Shown: piece by piece, positions 36,333 through 44,647 of the stretch
Numbering within the stretch: position 1 is the first letter of the stretch
Layout: every line of letters starts with the position of its first letter
NCBI GenBank assembly: GCA_903834925.1
Contig: CAILLA010000281.1
Coordinates: forward strand, 26,538-90,537
DNA length: 64,000 nt
Source: an uncultured Schlesneria sp.
GTDB taxonomy: Bacteria; Planctomycetota; Planctomycetia; Planctomycetales; Planctomycetaceae
Reading direction: 5' to 3'
Translations under genes and position numbers: made by a program
Notes under the pieces: generated by a model
The model's input: the letters and a program-made list of their open reading frames with translations, nothing else
Told to the model about the DNA's origin: nothing
The model's database searches: none

Positions 36333-37586
36333 ATGGCCTTGCGCTGGATTCGTCTCGCACCTGTGACCGCCGAGTCGCTCATTATTTGCTTGGCGGTTTA
36401 TTTCGGGTGCGTGTTTCAGTCATTCGCAGATCATGAGCCCTTTAGCGAGGCCCAGCGCGGTTGGGGGCCAATCTGTTCCCTGCACCTCCCAGCGATTCAT
36501 GACGGTGTTCGACGTTCGACGGATTCCGAACTTTATGGCCCATTCGATGTCTGGTCGGGAGAATGGTGGCGGATACCGATAACAGCCTTTCATCATTCCA
36601 ATTTCATTCATCTTGCATTGAACCTTGCAGCGGCATGGTACCTTGGGCACCGTCTTGAGCAGCGATGGGGCAGCTTCGCCATGGCCCTCTTTCTCATTCC
36701 GGCGTTGTGTATTCCGGTCATGTCTGAGCTTTGTTTCGGTAATGCCGTTTTGGGTTTTTCTGGGGCCATCTGTGCTATGCTCGGGGCCCTTAATGTGTTA
36801 AGGCCGTTTGATGACGAATTGGCCAGGTCATTTCCGTCTGAAGCGTCCGAGTTTGGTATGATAATGATTGTACTGGGGTGTTTGGCGACCGCTTTTGACC
36901 TGTACCCTTGCGCGAACATCGCTCATTTGACAGGATTCTGTTACGGCTCGTTGATCGCATTTATGATAGGGGGGCCGTTTCAACGCGTTTTTTTACTTCG
37001 AATCAGCGTCATCCTGGCCCACGTTTGGCTTTTGCCTGCTCTCCTGCTCGTGGTACATCCCTACTGGATTGGCCGGTACCACTGGTATCAAGCAACGTGC
37101 GAGAAAAGTCCTCAGCGTGCCGAAAAGATTTTAGAACGCGCCGTCAAATGTGACTCGTCTCTCGCCGGAGCGTGGCTACTGTGGTCTCAGTTCGCTGAAC
37201 GAAGAAATGATTTGTCCGAGGCTTGGCGGCGATTAGTCGAGGGAATGTCAAACAGTCCTTCAAGTCCACCTCTGATGGACAGCACGCGTCGGCTGTGGCG
37301 ACATCTTGACTCTCGCCAACGTCGAGATGCGGAACTTGCCCTGGGACGTGTTTTTGGTCGGCGCTCTGCGGCCTGGTTAGCCCAAATACGCAGGCAAGCA
37401 TCCGTTGAGCGGATTGAATCTGAGGAGGAATCGTTAATTTCCCCTGCTAAAGTCGACTTGTCAGCATGGATTCTCGACCAAAAGATTGAACTTCCGTCAT
37501 GGAAAGTCGTGGGCGAACCATCTGATCCGCCGTTGAAAATCAACAAAGATCATGGTGATGATGCGGCGGAAGGGGAGAGGCTTTAA
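36333..37586 (+). CDS. Rhomboid-family intramembrane serine protease with C-terminal soluble tail
   Basis: 417 residues. TM segments cover about 15-260. The catalytic Ser is in LGFSGAICAMLGAL (GxSG, about 155) and the His in ANIAHLTGFCYGSLIA (AHxxG, about 210); WWRIPITAFHHSNFIHLALN is the typical L1/TM2 region. The C-terminal 170 residues are hydrophilic, with TPR-like helices (PQRAEKILERAVKCDSSLAG, AWLLWSQFAERRNDLSEAWR). ATG 36333 is chosen because the upstream frame overlaps the KS gene out of frame. Substrate is unknown. It is in the lipid operon by spacing (43 bases). Confidence 0.88.
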   Translation: MALRWIRLAPVTAESLIICLAVYFGCVFQSFADHEPFSEAQRGWGPICSLHLPAIHDGVRRSTDSELYGPFDVWSGEWWRIPITAFHHSNFIHLALNLAAAWYLGHRLEQRWGSFAMALFLIPALCIPVMSELCFGNAVLGFSGAICAMLGALNVLRPFDDELARSFPSEASEFGMIMIVLGCLATAFDLYPCANIAHLTGFCYGSLIAFMIGGPFQRVFLLRISVILAHVWLLPALLLVVHPYWIGRYHWYQATCEKSPQRAEKILERAVKCDSSLAGAWLLWSQFAERRNDLSEAWRRLVEGMSNSPSSPPLMDSTRRLWRHLDSRQRRDAELALGRVFGRRSAAWLAQIRRQASVERIESEEESLISPAKVDLSAWILDQKIELPSWKVVGEPSDPPLKINKDHGDDAAEGERL

Positions 37587-37917
37587 CGATTTTCAGCCCA
37601 GATACGTTTTGCGAGTCTTCGTCGTTTGATGCGAATTTTTGGGCGGATTGCAAAAAACTGAAACATGATCCCTCAGACGCCTTACGATCGGCAAAAACTG
37701 CCGCTGAGTATTTGATGGGCAACGATTGTGCCTCATTTTCGCAATGGTCCAAATGGCGAAACTTTTTTTGCCACATGATGTTGCAAACGGTTTTACTCGG
37801 CAGAAGTCGATTGAAAAGGGATTGTGACGCGAGTTAAACTAGCATTTGTCCTTGGAACGATTTTGTTCCCGCACACGCGCCTCCATGACAGATATCTTCC
37901 CTGCGGAACATCTTCCT
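37587..37917. other. Intergenic region before the SDR gene
   Basis: These 331 bases follow the rhomboid gene. The adjacent SDR frame is open from 37846, but no homologous residues appear before 37918. A separate promoter for the SDR gene is likely, but none was recognised with confidence. Confidence 0.35.
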
Positions 37918-39390
37918 ATGAGTTATCATTTGTTGACCGGGGCGACCGGACTGCTCGGCAACTATTTGCTTCGCGATCTCTTGCTTCACAACATCCCAGT
38001 TGCGGTTGTTGTCCGGCCAAATCGCAAACAGACGGCTCGACAGCGAATCGAATCGGCACTCTGCGCGTGGGACGTCGAATGCGGCAAACCGCTGTCAAGG
38101 CCGGTCGTCATGGAAGGTGATATTTCTCAGCCGGACCTCGGTCTGGATGCCGTAGATCTTCGCTGGGCTGCAGAATACTGTTCGGCGGTCATTCACAACG
38201 CCGCAAGTTTGACGTTTCATTCGACCAGTAACACCGGCGAGCCGTGGCGATCGAATATCGAAGGAACACGAAACGTTCTTGACTTTTGTCGAAATGCAGG
38301 AATTCACAAGTTCCACCATGTTTCGACGGCCTACGTGGCGGGACTGAGACAGGGAAAAGTTCTCGAAACCGAACTGGATGTCGGCCAACAGTTCTCGAAT
38401 GATTACGAATCCAGCAAGTTACAGTCAGAGACACTCGTACGCGAAGCCGAGTTTTTGGACGAACCGACGGTATTTCGCCCCGGTATCATCATCGGTGATT
38501 CAACGACCGGTCTGACAACCACGTACCACGGCTTTTACGCTGCATTGCAACTCGTGAATACCATCGTTCGTTCACTCCCCACAAATGAAACGGGTTTGGT
38601 TGGCGGCGACAAGACGCGGCTAACGCTGGCTGGAGACGAGACCAAGCATCTCGTACCGGTCGACTGGGTGTCTGCCGTGATGACACATGTCATCACTCAT
38701 GCGAAATGGCATGGGAAAACATATCACCTTACTCCGAAACATCCGGTGACGGTTCGTTTGATTCGGGACGTTCTGGAGCAGTCAACAGGTTTTTACGGTG
38801 CCTCGTTTTGTGGGGCAGGCGAACGTCCTGAAAACGCCTCAGAAGCCGAAATGCTGTTTTATGAGCATATTCGTGTTTACAACTCGTACTGGAAAATGGA
38901 CCCTGAATTCGATACGTCCAACACCGAACTGGCGATGCCACACCTGCCGTGTCCACATATTAACCGCGAATTACTGTTAAAATTGTCTCGAATCGCTATC
39001 GAAAGTGGTTTTCCCACGCCCAGCAAGAAGCCGAATGATCCGGACTTCGATGCGGAAAACCATTTGAGACCACTGATCGATCTCGCGGGTAGCATTACGT
39101 TGAATGACTTGGATGAACGTCTGCTTGGACTTGATATTGTCGGACATGGAGGTGGCCAATGGCAACTGGTCGTGCGCGGGGAAGAATTGATATCCGTTGA
39201 GACGGGTATGCACGCAGATCGTTCGGCAACCTGCCGAGTCGATATCGGAACCTATGCCGATCTGGTGAATGGTCGGACCACCTGGCAACAAGCGCTCTTG
39301 ACGAAATCGGCTGAACTGAATGGGAACGGGCGAAGTATCGCTGAATACGCAACAATTCTAGATCAACTCGCGACTTTGTCAGTAAAGTGA
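37918..39390 (+). CDS. SDR-family thioester-reductase-like protein fused to an SCP2-like domain
   Basis: About 490 residues. The extended-SDR Rossmann domain starts at once: HLLTGATGLLGNYLLRDLL (NAD(P) motif TGATGLLG, about 5-12), VIHNAASLTFHS, STAYVAGLRQGKV, and the catalytic Tyr-x-x-x-Lys in NDYESSKLQSE (about 163). This resembles fatty-acyl or polyketide thioester reductases. The C-terminal 110 residues (GQWQLVVRGEELISVETGMH, then TYADLVNGRTTWQQALLT) resemble the SCP2 sterol-carrier fold, suggesting a lipid substrate. ATG 37918 sits just before the Rossmann strand with GGAA 9 bases upstream; ATG 37885 is the alternative. Confidence 0.82.
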   Translation: MSYHLLTGATGLLGNYLLRDLLLHNIPVAVVVRPNRKQTARQRIESALCAWDVECGKPLSRPVVMEGDISQPDLGLDAVDLRWAAEYCSAVIHNAASLTFHSTSNTGEPWRSNIEGTRNVLDFCRNAGIHKFHHVSTAYVAGLRQGKVLETELDVGQQFSNDYESSKLQSETLVREAEFLDEPTVFRPGIIIGDSTTGLTTTYHGFYAALQLVNTIVRSLPTNETGLVGGDKTRLTLAGDETKHLVPVDWVSAVMTHVITHAKWHGKTYHLTPKHPVTVRLIRDVLEQSTGFYGASFCGAGERPENASEAEMLFYEHIRVYNSYWKMDPEFDTSNTELAMPHLPCPHINRELLLKLSRIAIESGFPTPSKKPNDPDFDAENHLRPLIDLAGSITLNDLDERLLGLDIVGHGGGQWQLVVRGEELISVETGMHADRSATCRVDIGTYADLVNGRTTWQQALLTKSAELNGNGRSIAEYATILDQLATLSVK

Positions 39391-39747
39391 CGAACGACTA
39401 AACAGTATCGAGTACGCCGAAGTAGGCTGATTCACCGCTCGTGAGCATCGGGTACGGTTCGCCAGCTTGTACGCGATTGGTAACCCCGATCGTACAGCAA
39501 ACTTTCCATGCCATGCAGCATTCGATCGGCAGTTTCTGCCGGAAATTTGTTTAAAGCGTCACTGTTTTTGGCGCACTTAACGATTTTGACGACTAATTTG
39601 TCTCTGGCTTCATAAGCACGCTCTATAATTCCGATGTAGATGATGAAGGGCTTTTTCGATAAGGCTCAAATTCCCTAGAGCGTGGCCCTGGAGCCGTTCA
39701 TGTGAACGGAGACCATACAGTTTTCATGCAATGTTTAGGAGCCGGAC
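39391..39747. other. Intergenic region with promoter for the next gene
   Basis: These 357 bases contain no gene; a strong -10 element is listed separately. Confidence 0.4.
39598..39629 (+). promoter_or_regulatory. Putative sigma-70-type promoter
   Basis: A perfect TATAAT at 39624-39629, with a weak TTGTCT at 39598-39603 (20-base spacing, longer than optimal). It is about 120 bases upstream of the secreted-protein gene at 39748. Confidence 0.4.
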
Positions 39748-40335
39748 GTGAGCAAAGGATTAGCCTTTATTAAGAGTGCAGCGGTCGCACTCGCGATGGT
39801 CGGAGTGGTGTTTCCGCAAACACGAATCCTGGCTGAGCAAAAACTTCCTGCCAGTCCATCAGTGAAAATCCTGGCAGAGAGCACGGTTCTTGACGTCAGC
39901 CTGGGACAATCAGGTGCGTTCAATGGACGAACTGTTGATCACACTGGTGCTCCTGTTAAGGGTGCGAAAGTTGTGCTCAAACAAGGTAAGGCTGAAGTTG
40001 GTCAATCGGTGACCGATAGCGAAGGGCGTTTCGCCGTTCAAAATCTGAAAACCGGTGTTTACCAGGTCAGCTGCGGCGCCACCGAAGGGACCTATCGCCT
40101 TTGGTCTCAACAATCGGCACCACCAGCCTCGAAAACTCAGGGCCTGTTGGTTCTGGGTGAAAACGGCGCTCGCGGTCAATACGGCTGCTGCTGTGACGAC
40201 GGTTCCGGAATTTGGTTATGCACCGCTGGTGTAGTCCTGGCTGGCGTTGCGATTGCGGCTCTGGTAATTGCAATCACTGCCAATAACAAATCAAGCTCAA
40301 GCACGACGATCGTAGTACCACCACATTCCCCTTGA
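39748..40335 (+). CDS. Small secreted protein with carboxypeptidase-regulatory-like domain and Cys-rich motif
   Basis: 195 residues from a GTG start with a good Shine-Dalgarno (TTTAGGAG, 7 bases upstream). A signal peptide covers about 1-30. Residues 55-110 form a CarboxypepD_reg-like beta-sandwich (FNGRTVDHTGAPVKGAKVVL, VTDSEGRFAVQNLKTGVYQV). A short YGCCCDDGSGIWLC motif at about 148-161 precedes a hydrophobic helix (about 162-182), and then a Ser/Thr tail. It is possibly membrane-anchored by the C-terminal helix, with the Cys cluster near the membrane. No known activity. Confidence 0.78.
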   Translation: MSKGLAFIKSAAVALAMVGVVFPQTRILAEQKLPASPSVKILAESTVLDVSLGQSGAFNGRTVDHTGAPVKGAKVVLKQGKAEVGQSVTDSEGRFAVQNLKTGVYQVSCGATEGTYRLWSQQSAPPASKTQGLLVLGENGARGQYGCCCDDGSGIWLCTAGVVLAGVAIAALVIAITANNKSSSSTTIVVPPHSP

Positions 40336-40366
40336 TTGCGGGAAATGACGTACTCGCAAGAGAATT

Positions 40367-40408
40367 CACCGCCAGAAGTTGTGTCGCACCTTCTGGCGGT
40401 GTTTTTTT
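40367..40408 (+). terminator. Rho-independent terminator
   Basis: A 12-bp perfect stem (caccgccagaag at 40367-40378 with 40390-40401) and an 11-base loop, followed by seven T residues. It ends the transcript of the secreted-protein gene, and the T run overlaps the stop codon of the convergent lipoprotein gene. Confidence 0.92.
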
Positions 40409-41225
40409 ATTGCGAATCGTTCATTCGGTTGCCCTCGTACCTTCCGACAATGTGGCCGGGGACCGCAAAAATGGCCGCACCGATCGTATTGGGGACCGGA
40501 GTAAACGAGGCCAGATTGCTACCGAGATGAGCACCATAAGACGGGTATAGCAGGTAATACCCTTCACGTTCAGATTCCGGCAGTTCGTCTTGTAGGTATT
40601 CCATTGCGTAACCCGTTGATACCGTTTCATGCCACATTGAAACCAACGGTAACGAGTTCACTGCAGCATAAGTGCCGGGAAGTGATCTCGATCGAATATC
40701 GCGGGCGCGACTACCTTCTTTGACAGCAACCGCTGGTGCATCGGAGTAAATCGAGATCGTATTCGTATAAGCGTTATAACGATCGCCTCCGAAGATCCGG
40801 CCTGGAAAGACCGCTTCATCGGCCCAGGTCAAGACCCCCAAGGTGTACCGCCAGCCCCAGCCGACCGTGCGATTGGCGGTCAGTCGTCTCCATTCGTCGA
40901 TCGGAGCATATTGGTTGAGCCGAATTTTGGTATCGTTCAGGTCCAGGTCGTGGACATACCGTGTGACGGCCGCTTCTGTTTCTGGTGAGATCTTATGGTT
41001 GTCGATCCGCCGGTCCCAAAGAATGATCTTCGAAGGGATTCCGACCACCCATCCTATGCCATCAATTACCGGTCGGGGCGTCCCCCGCTCCACTTGTGGA
41101 CGCGCAGAAAGCTCCTCGGATCTTCGAGGTTTGTCGTGTCGAGCCCAGTTTCCAAGCCCACCCGCACAACCACTCGTGATTGTCAGGAACGCTCCGAACA
41201 GGAATAGCCGCAAGAACTGAAACAT
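40407..41225 (-). CDS. Predicted lipoprotein, paralogue of its upstream neighbour
   Basis: 272 residues starting at the ATG at 41225, where a lipoprotein signal begins (FLRLFLFGAFLTITSGCAGG, lipobox SGC). The body is shared with the next gene upstream: WGWRYTLGVLTWADEAVFPG, RIFGGDRYNAYTNTISIYSD, and LPGTYAAVNSLPLVSMWHE. No known catalytic domain is recognised. The spacing of 28 bases to the neighbour implies an operon. Its function is unknown; outer-membrane attachment is inferred from the lipobox. Confidence 0.75.
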   Translation of the reverse strand: MFQFLRLFLFGAFLTITSGCAGGLGNWARHDKPRRSEELSARPQVERGTPRPVIDGIGWVVGIPSKIILWDRRIDNHKISPETEAAVTRYVHDLDLNDTKIRLNQYAPIDEWRRLTANRTVGWGWRYTLGVLTWADEAVFPGRIFGGDRYNAYTNTISIYSDAPAVAVKEGSRARDIRSRSLPGTYAAVNSLPLVSMWHETVSTGYAMEYLQDELPESEREGYYLLYPSYGAHLGSNLASFTPVPNTIGAAIFAVPGHIVGRYEGNRMNDSQ

Positions 41226-41253
41226 GATTTGTGATTCCGTTCTTGATGACGAA

Positions 41254-42294
41254 TTATTCGCGTTTTTCACGCACTGTACGCGACGGTAAAGCGTCTTCGT
41301 TTGGCGAATCCGATTCGTTGACCGATTCAGTTTTGTGGTCGGTAAATTGAATTTTCGACTGCGGTGGTCCCAATTCGGGGCTTGTCTCAAGTCGCTGTTC
41401 CGATTCAGGAGATTCTTCTAATGCCAGCTCCTCTTGCTGTGCCTCCCGCTCCTTTTTTCGGATTGAAATGGCAACTTGTCCCGTGACGTGGCCGGCTGTT
41501 GCACCAGCAACAGTAAACAAGATCCCTTCCCACCAGGGGGAAAAAGTTCCTGTTAACGCCATCGAGTGAACACCCATCTGAGGATAGACGACTCGATAGG
41601 TCTCGCGTTCGACCGTCCAGTCATCATTGGTTCGTGCGTAACCAAGAATGTCATTGACACCTTTTGTGTGTCGCCAAAGTGACATGACTGGCAGTTCGTT
41701 GAAAACCGCGTAGGTTCCAGGAAGTGGTTGTGAATGAATATCCTTGGCGTAAGCAGCCTCGTGTAGAACGACTGCTGAGACATCCGAATTAATGTAAAGA
41801 GTGTTTGTGAAGGGATTATATGTATCCCCACCAAATACGCGCCCAGGAAGCAGTGTGTAATGTGCCATACTCACCAATCCTGCAGAATATCGCCATCCTG
41901 CAGCCACGCGACGATTCTCTCGCAACCGCCGCCACTCCCCTCTGGGATCGTATTGATTCACACGGACAAGAACGTCGCCGAGATCGTTTTCTTCCAGATA
42001 CGCTGTCAGTTTGGCTCGTGTCTCATCGGTCAAATCGTGATTATTCACGTGAGAATTCAGTGACAGGATACGTGACCAGATTCCCGTCAGCCAGGCGATG
42101 TTGTCCAGCGTTTTCTGAGGCTTACCGTAATCGAAAACAACTTCGGTTTGAGCGTCCTCTTCTGGCGGATGAAAGCGACTATACCTGTATGGGACCGTAG
42201 CGCAACCGTTTCCAAAGATCAAACATACGACTGCGAGCCAGATCCACCGAGGGGATGTTCTTAACGGCCCGTAGATCAACATGCCACTCACCAT
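41254..42294 (-). CDS. Predicted lipoprotein, paralogue of its downstream neighbour, with acidic tail
   Basis: 346 residues. The signal ends at a lipobox-like NGCATV (about 30-35). The shared core is AAGWRYSAGLVSMAHYTLLPG, cut here at 20: AGWRYSAGLVSMAHYTLLPG; then RVFGGDTYNPFTNTLYINSD, VSAVVLHEAAYAKDI and LPGTYAVFNELPVMSLWRHT. The HEAAY segment resembles part of an HExxH-type site, but only one His is in place. The C-terminal 90 residues are Glu/Gln/Ser-rich and disordered. ATG 42294 has a close GGGAG. It probably forms an operon with its paralogue (28-base gap). Confidence 0.75.
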   Translation of the reverse strand: MVSGMLIYGPLRTSPRWIWLAVVCLIFGNGCATVPYRYSRFHPPEEDAQTEVVFDYGKPQKTLDNIAWLTGIWSRILSLNSHVNNHDLTDETRAKLTAYLEENDLGDVLVRVNQYDPRGEWRRLRENRRVAAGWRYSAGLVSMAHYTLLPGRVFGGDTYNPFTNTLYINSDVSAVVLHEAAYAKDIHSQPLPGTYAVFNELPVMSLWRHTKGVNDILGYARTNDDWTVERETYRVVYPQMGVHSMALTGTFSPWWEGILFTVAGATAGHVTGQVAISIRKKEREAQQEELALEESPESEQRLETSPELGPPQSKIQFTDHKTESVNESDSPNEDALPSRTVREKRE

Positions 42295-42868
42295 CGCTCT
42301 CCCACCCAACGCTCTGTAATTCTTGCCGCAGTTTCTTGCGAAGAAGTCTTGAAATCACCGAGCACTGGGTAAGTGCGTCTCATATCGTTTTCACGAAAAT
42401 CAGACAATTCCGACTTGTCAGGAATCGGCACTTGCGAGTTTGGTTTTCGTTATCGTAGAAATCGGCTCAGTCAGAATTCTGGACACGAAACTGCCATGAC
42501 ATTCTGAAATTGTCTCGGAAGAACGCTAAAAAACGTCACGCGCGACAGAATGGCAAACGATCACCCTTCGAAAGTGTAAGAATCGTAATCGGCTAAATCT
42601 GCTTGATCGACCCCGAAGCCAAAAAAAGCATCTGACACACCCTTTTTTGGGCAACGGCTAAGCGGTGCTATGGAAAATCGGGGTTTTCGTCCGTCAACAC
42701 AGTCTGGGTTGAGGCGAGCTGTTGTTCTGTTGCCAAAATGAGTTGTGAATAAAGTCAAACAGAAGTGCCGGTGACACTTCTGTTTGACAAAATGCGATTC
42801 TTGCCGGACGTCAGATTCGCTCGTTCGAAAATGAAGTCGACCATTTCAACGATTGATGATCTGCGATT
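42295..42868. other. Intergenic region between two minus-strand genes
   Basis: Apart from the terminator at 42754-42788, no gene or repeat is seen in these 574 bases. It should contain the promoter of the lipoprotein pair. Confidence 0.4.
42754..42788 (-). terminator. Terminator-like hairpin after the oxidoreductase gene
   Basis: A perfect 14-bp stem (gtcaaacagaagtg at 42754-42767 with 42775-42788) and 7-base loop lie about 80 bases beyond the stop of the Gfo/Idh/MocA gene, followed in the minus direction by a short T-rich run (tttattc). Confidence 0.7.
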
Positions 42869-44068
42869 TCATCTTCGGGCGGCAGGATGCTTGAGTGGCA
42901 ACCAGGCCCCATCCAAAGCACTGCTGGCGACGCATTGTTGGATGAAGTACATCCCTTCAACCCCGTCGTAAACGTTTGGATAGACGGTGTTACGTCGTTC
43001 AAACGACTGTCCGGCGGCTCGTTTCACCATGTCGTCATAGGCAAAGCGATAAACGTTGGCGAATGCTTCAAAAAACGCTTCAGGATGACCGCTTGGAAGC
43101 CGACATGCGGCTTTTCCTGAGGCATTCATGAACGCGGCATTTGGGTCGCGAGTATATATCGAATGAGGTTGCCCGTTGCGGCGAACGATCATCTCATTCG
43201 GATTTTCCTGACGCCAGGCCAATGCCCCTTTCGTCCCGTCAACTTCGATGAACAGGTCATTCTCACGACCATGGGAAATTTGACTTGCCGTTACAGTCCC
43301 CAGGCCACCGTTTTCGAAACGGATTACGGCATGACCATAATCATCCAGCAATCGGCCTGGCTCGAACGCCTTCAAATGACAAGAAACCTTGTCAGGTAAC
43401 AAACCCGTCATGTATCGAGCCAGATTGTAGGCATGCGTACCAATGTCTCCGAAACATCCAGCTGCACCCGATTTTGTCGGGTCTGTTCGCCATGCAGCCT
43501 GCTTCTGGTCCGAATTTTCTAATCGGGTTCGCAACCAACCCTGGATGTAATTCGAACGAATCGCCTGGATCTCGCCCAACTCACCACCGAGGATCATTTC
43601 TCGAGCCTGACGGACTAGCGGATATCCGGTGTAATTATGACTTACTGCGAAGACTGCACCTGATTTTTCAACCAACGATGCTAGTTCTTCGGCCTGAGCC
43701 AGATCGAAGGTCATCGGCTTGTCGCAAATGACGTTGAATCCGGCCTGCAGAGCAGCTTTTGCCACCGCGAAGTGTGTATGATTCGGCGTCGCTACCGTGA
43801 CAAAGTCAATTCGCTTGTCGGCAGGCAGAGCGGCCTCTTTTTGACACAATTCTTCGTAGGAACCATAGGCCCGATCGTTCGCAATGTCGTAAGACGGAGC
43901 CGACGATTTGGCTCGAACGGGATCGGAAGACAACGCCCCGGCAACGAGCGCCGCACGATTGTCCAGAACCGCTGCTGTCGCATGAACACGGCCAATAAAT
44001 GAACCTTGCCCCCCGCCGACCAGGGCCATACGCAGTTTGCGGTTCAATGATCCGTTGGTGGTTTCCAT
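42869..44068 (-). CDS. Gfo/Idh/MocA-family oxidoreductase
   Basis: 399 residues. An N-terminal Rossmann domain (MALVGGGQGSFIGRVHATAA, about 14-33) and the family EKP-type motif (NVICDKPMTFDLAQAEEL, about 115-132) with Lys in CDKP are seen. The C-terminal alpha/beta domain contains GCFGDIGTHAYNLARYMTG and the Asp-His residues expected for substrate binding (DIGTH). It is a cytoplasmic NAD(P)-dependent sugar or inositol oxidoreductase; the substrate is unknown. There is no signal peptide, unlike many planctomycete Gfo/Idh proteins. It is transcribed alone. Confidence 0.93.
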   Translation of the reverse strand: METTNGSLNRKLRMALVGGGQGSFIGRVHATAAVLDNRAALVAGALSSDPVRAKSSAPSYDIANDRAYGSYEELCQKEAALPADKRIDFVTVATPNHTHFAVAKAALQAGFNVICDKPMTFDLAQAEELASLVEKSGAVFAVSHNYTGYPLVRQAREMILGGELGEIQAIRSNYIQGWLRTRLENSDQKQAAWRTDPTKSGAAGCFGDIGTHAYNLARYMTGLLPDKVSCHLKAFEPGRLLDDYGHAVIRFENGGLGTVTASQISHGRENDLFIEVDGTKGALAWRQENPNEMIVRRNGQPHSIYTRDPNAAFMNASGKAACRLPSGHPEAFFEAFANVYRFAYDDMVKRAAGQSFERRNTVYPNVYDGVEGMYFIQQCVASSALDGAWLPLKHPAARR

Positions 44069-44397
44069 GGTCTATTCCTCAAGAGTGCTGAATCAAAGAA
44101 TAATGATGTACGCGGCAGGCAAGGGCCTCCGACGGCCCCATCAATGATCTGCTCACGAGCGAAGTCGGAGCATATCGGGCCGGAACAGAAAATTGAAGTT
44201 CGCGAGCAGAAACGCGTTAACCAACTGGGCCCCTTTAAACCCAGAGGCGACGCAAAATTGCTAATGACGGATATCACGACGGAATAATCCGGTTTCCTGT
44301 AGCGCGTTAAGCCCGACGCTGCTCCGATAAAACGGCGAAACTCGGGTTGGGGACAAACGGTTGTGCCGTATAACAACAATTATGGTTGAAATTCGGG
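44069..44397. other. Intergenic region, no gene seen
   Basis: This divergent promoter region holds no recognisable gene. It ends at the inverted-repeat element. Confidence 0.35.
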
Positions 44398-44497
44398 ATC
44401 CACGGTTTTGGAGTCTTCGACAAGGCAGTGTCTACATGCTTCGAAAAGGCGTCCGAAGAGCACGGCCTTACCGAAGACAGTAAAACCGTGGCACCCA
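44398..44497. repeat. Dispersed inverted-repeat element, copy 2
   Basis: This is the same element as at 18418-18517: the left arm (44398-44432) carries ccacggttttggagtcttcg and the right arm (44458-44497) cacggcctta and ccgtggcaccc. The arms are imperfect reverse complements, more diverged than copy 1. The reading frame of the following MFS gene can be extended into it, but that part is not homologous. Confidence 0.85.
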
Positions 44498-44647
44498 CTT
44501 TATTGTTTTCAGAATCTGCGTGACGTTTTGACGCCCACCTCGCCTTTCACAAAAGACGTGAATCCTGCATGCTCCTGGACCACTTCCAGGGTCAATTTGT
44601 GTGATTCCGTGGAATTCATTCACTCCGATCCGAAAAACTTTTTTAAT

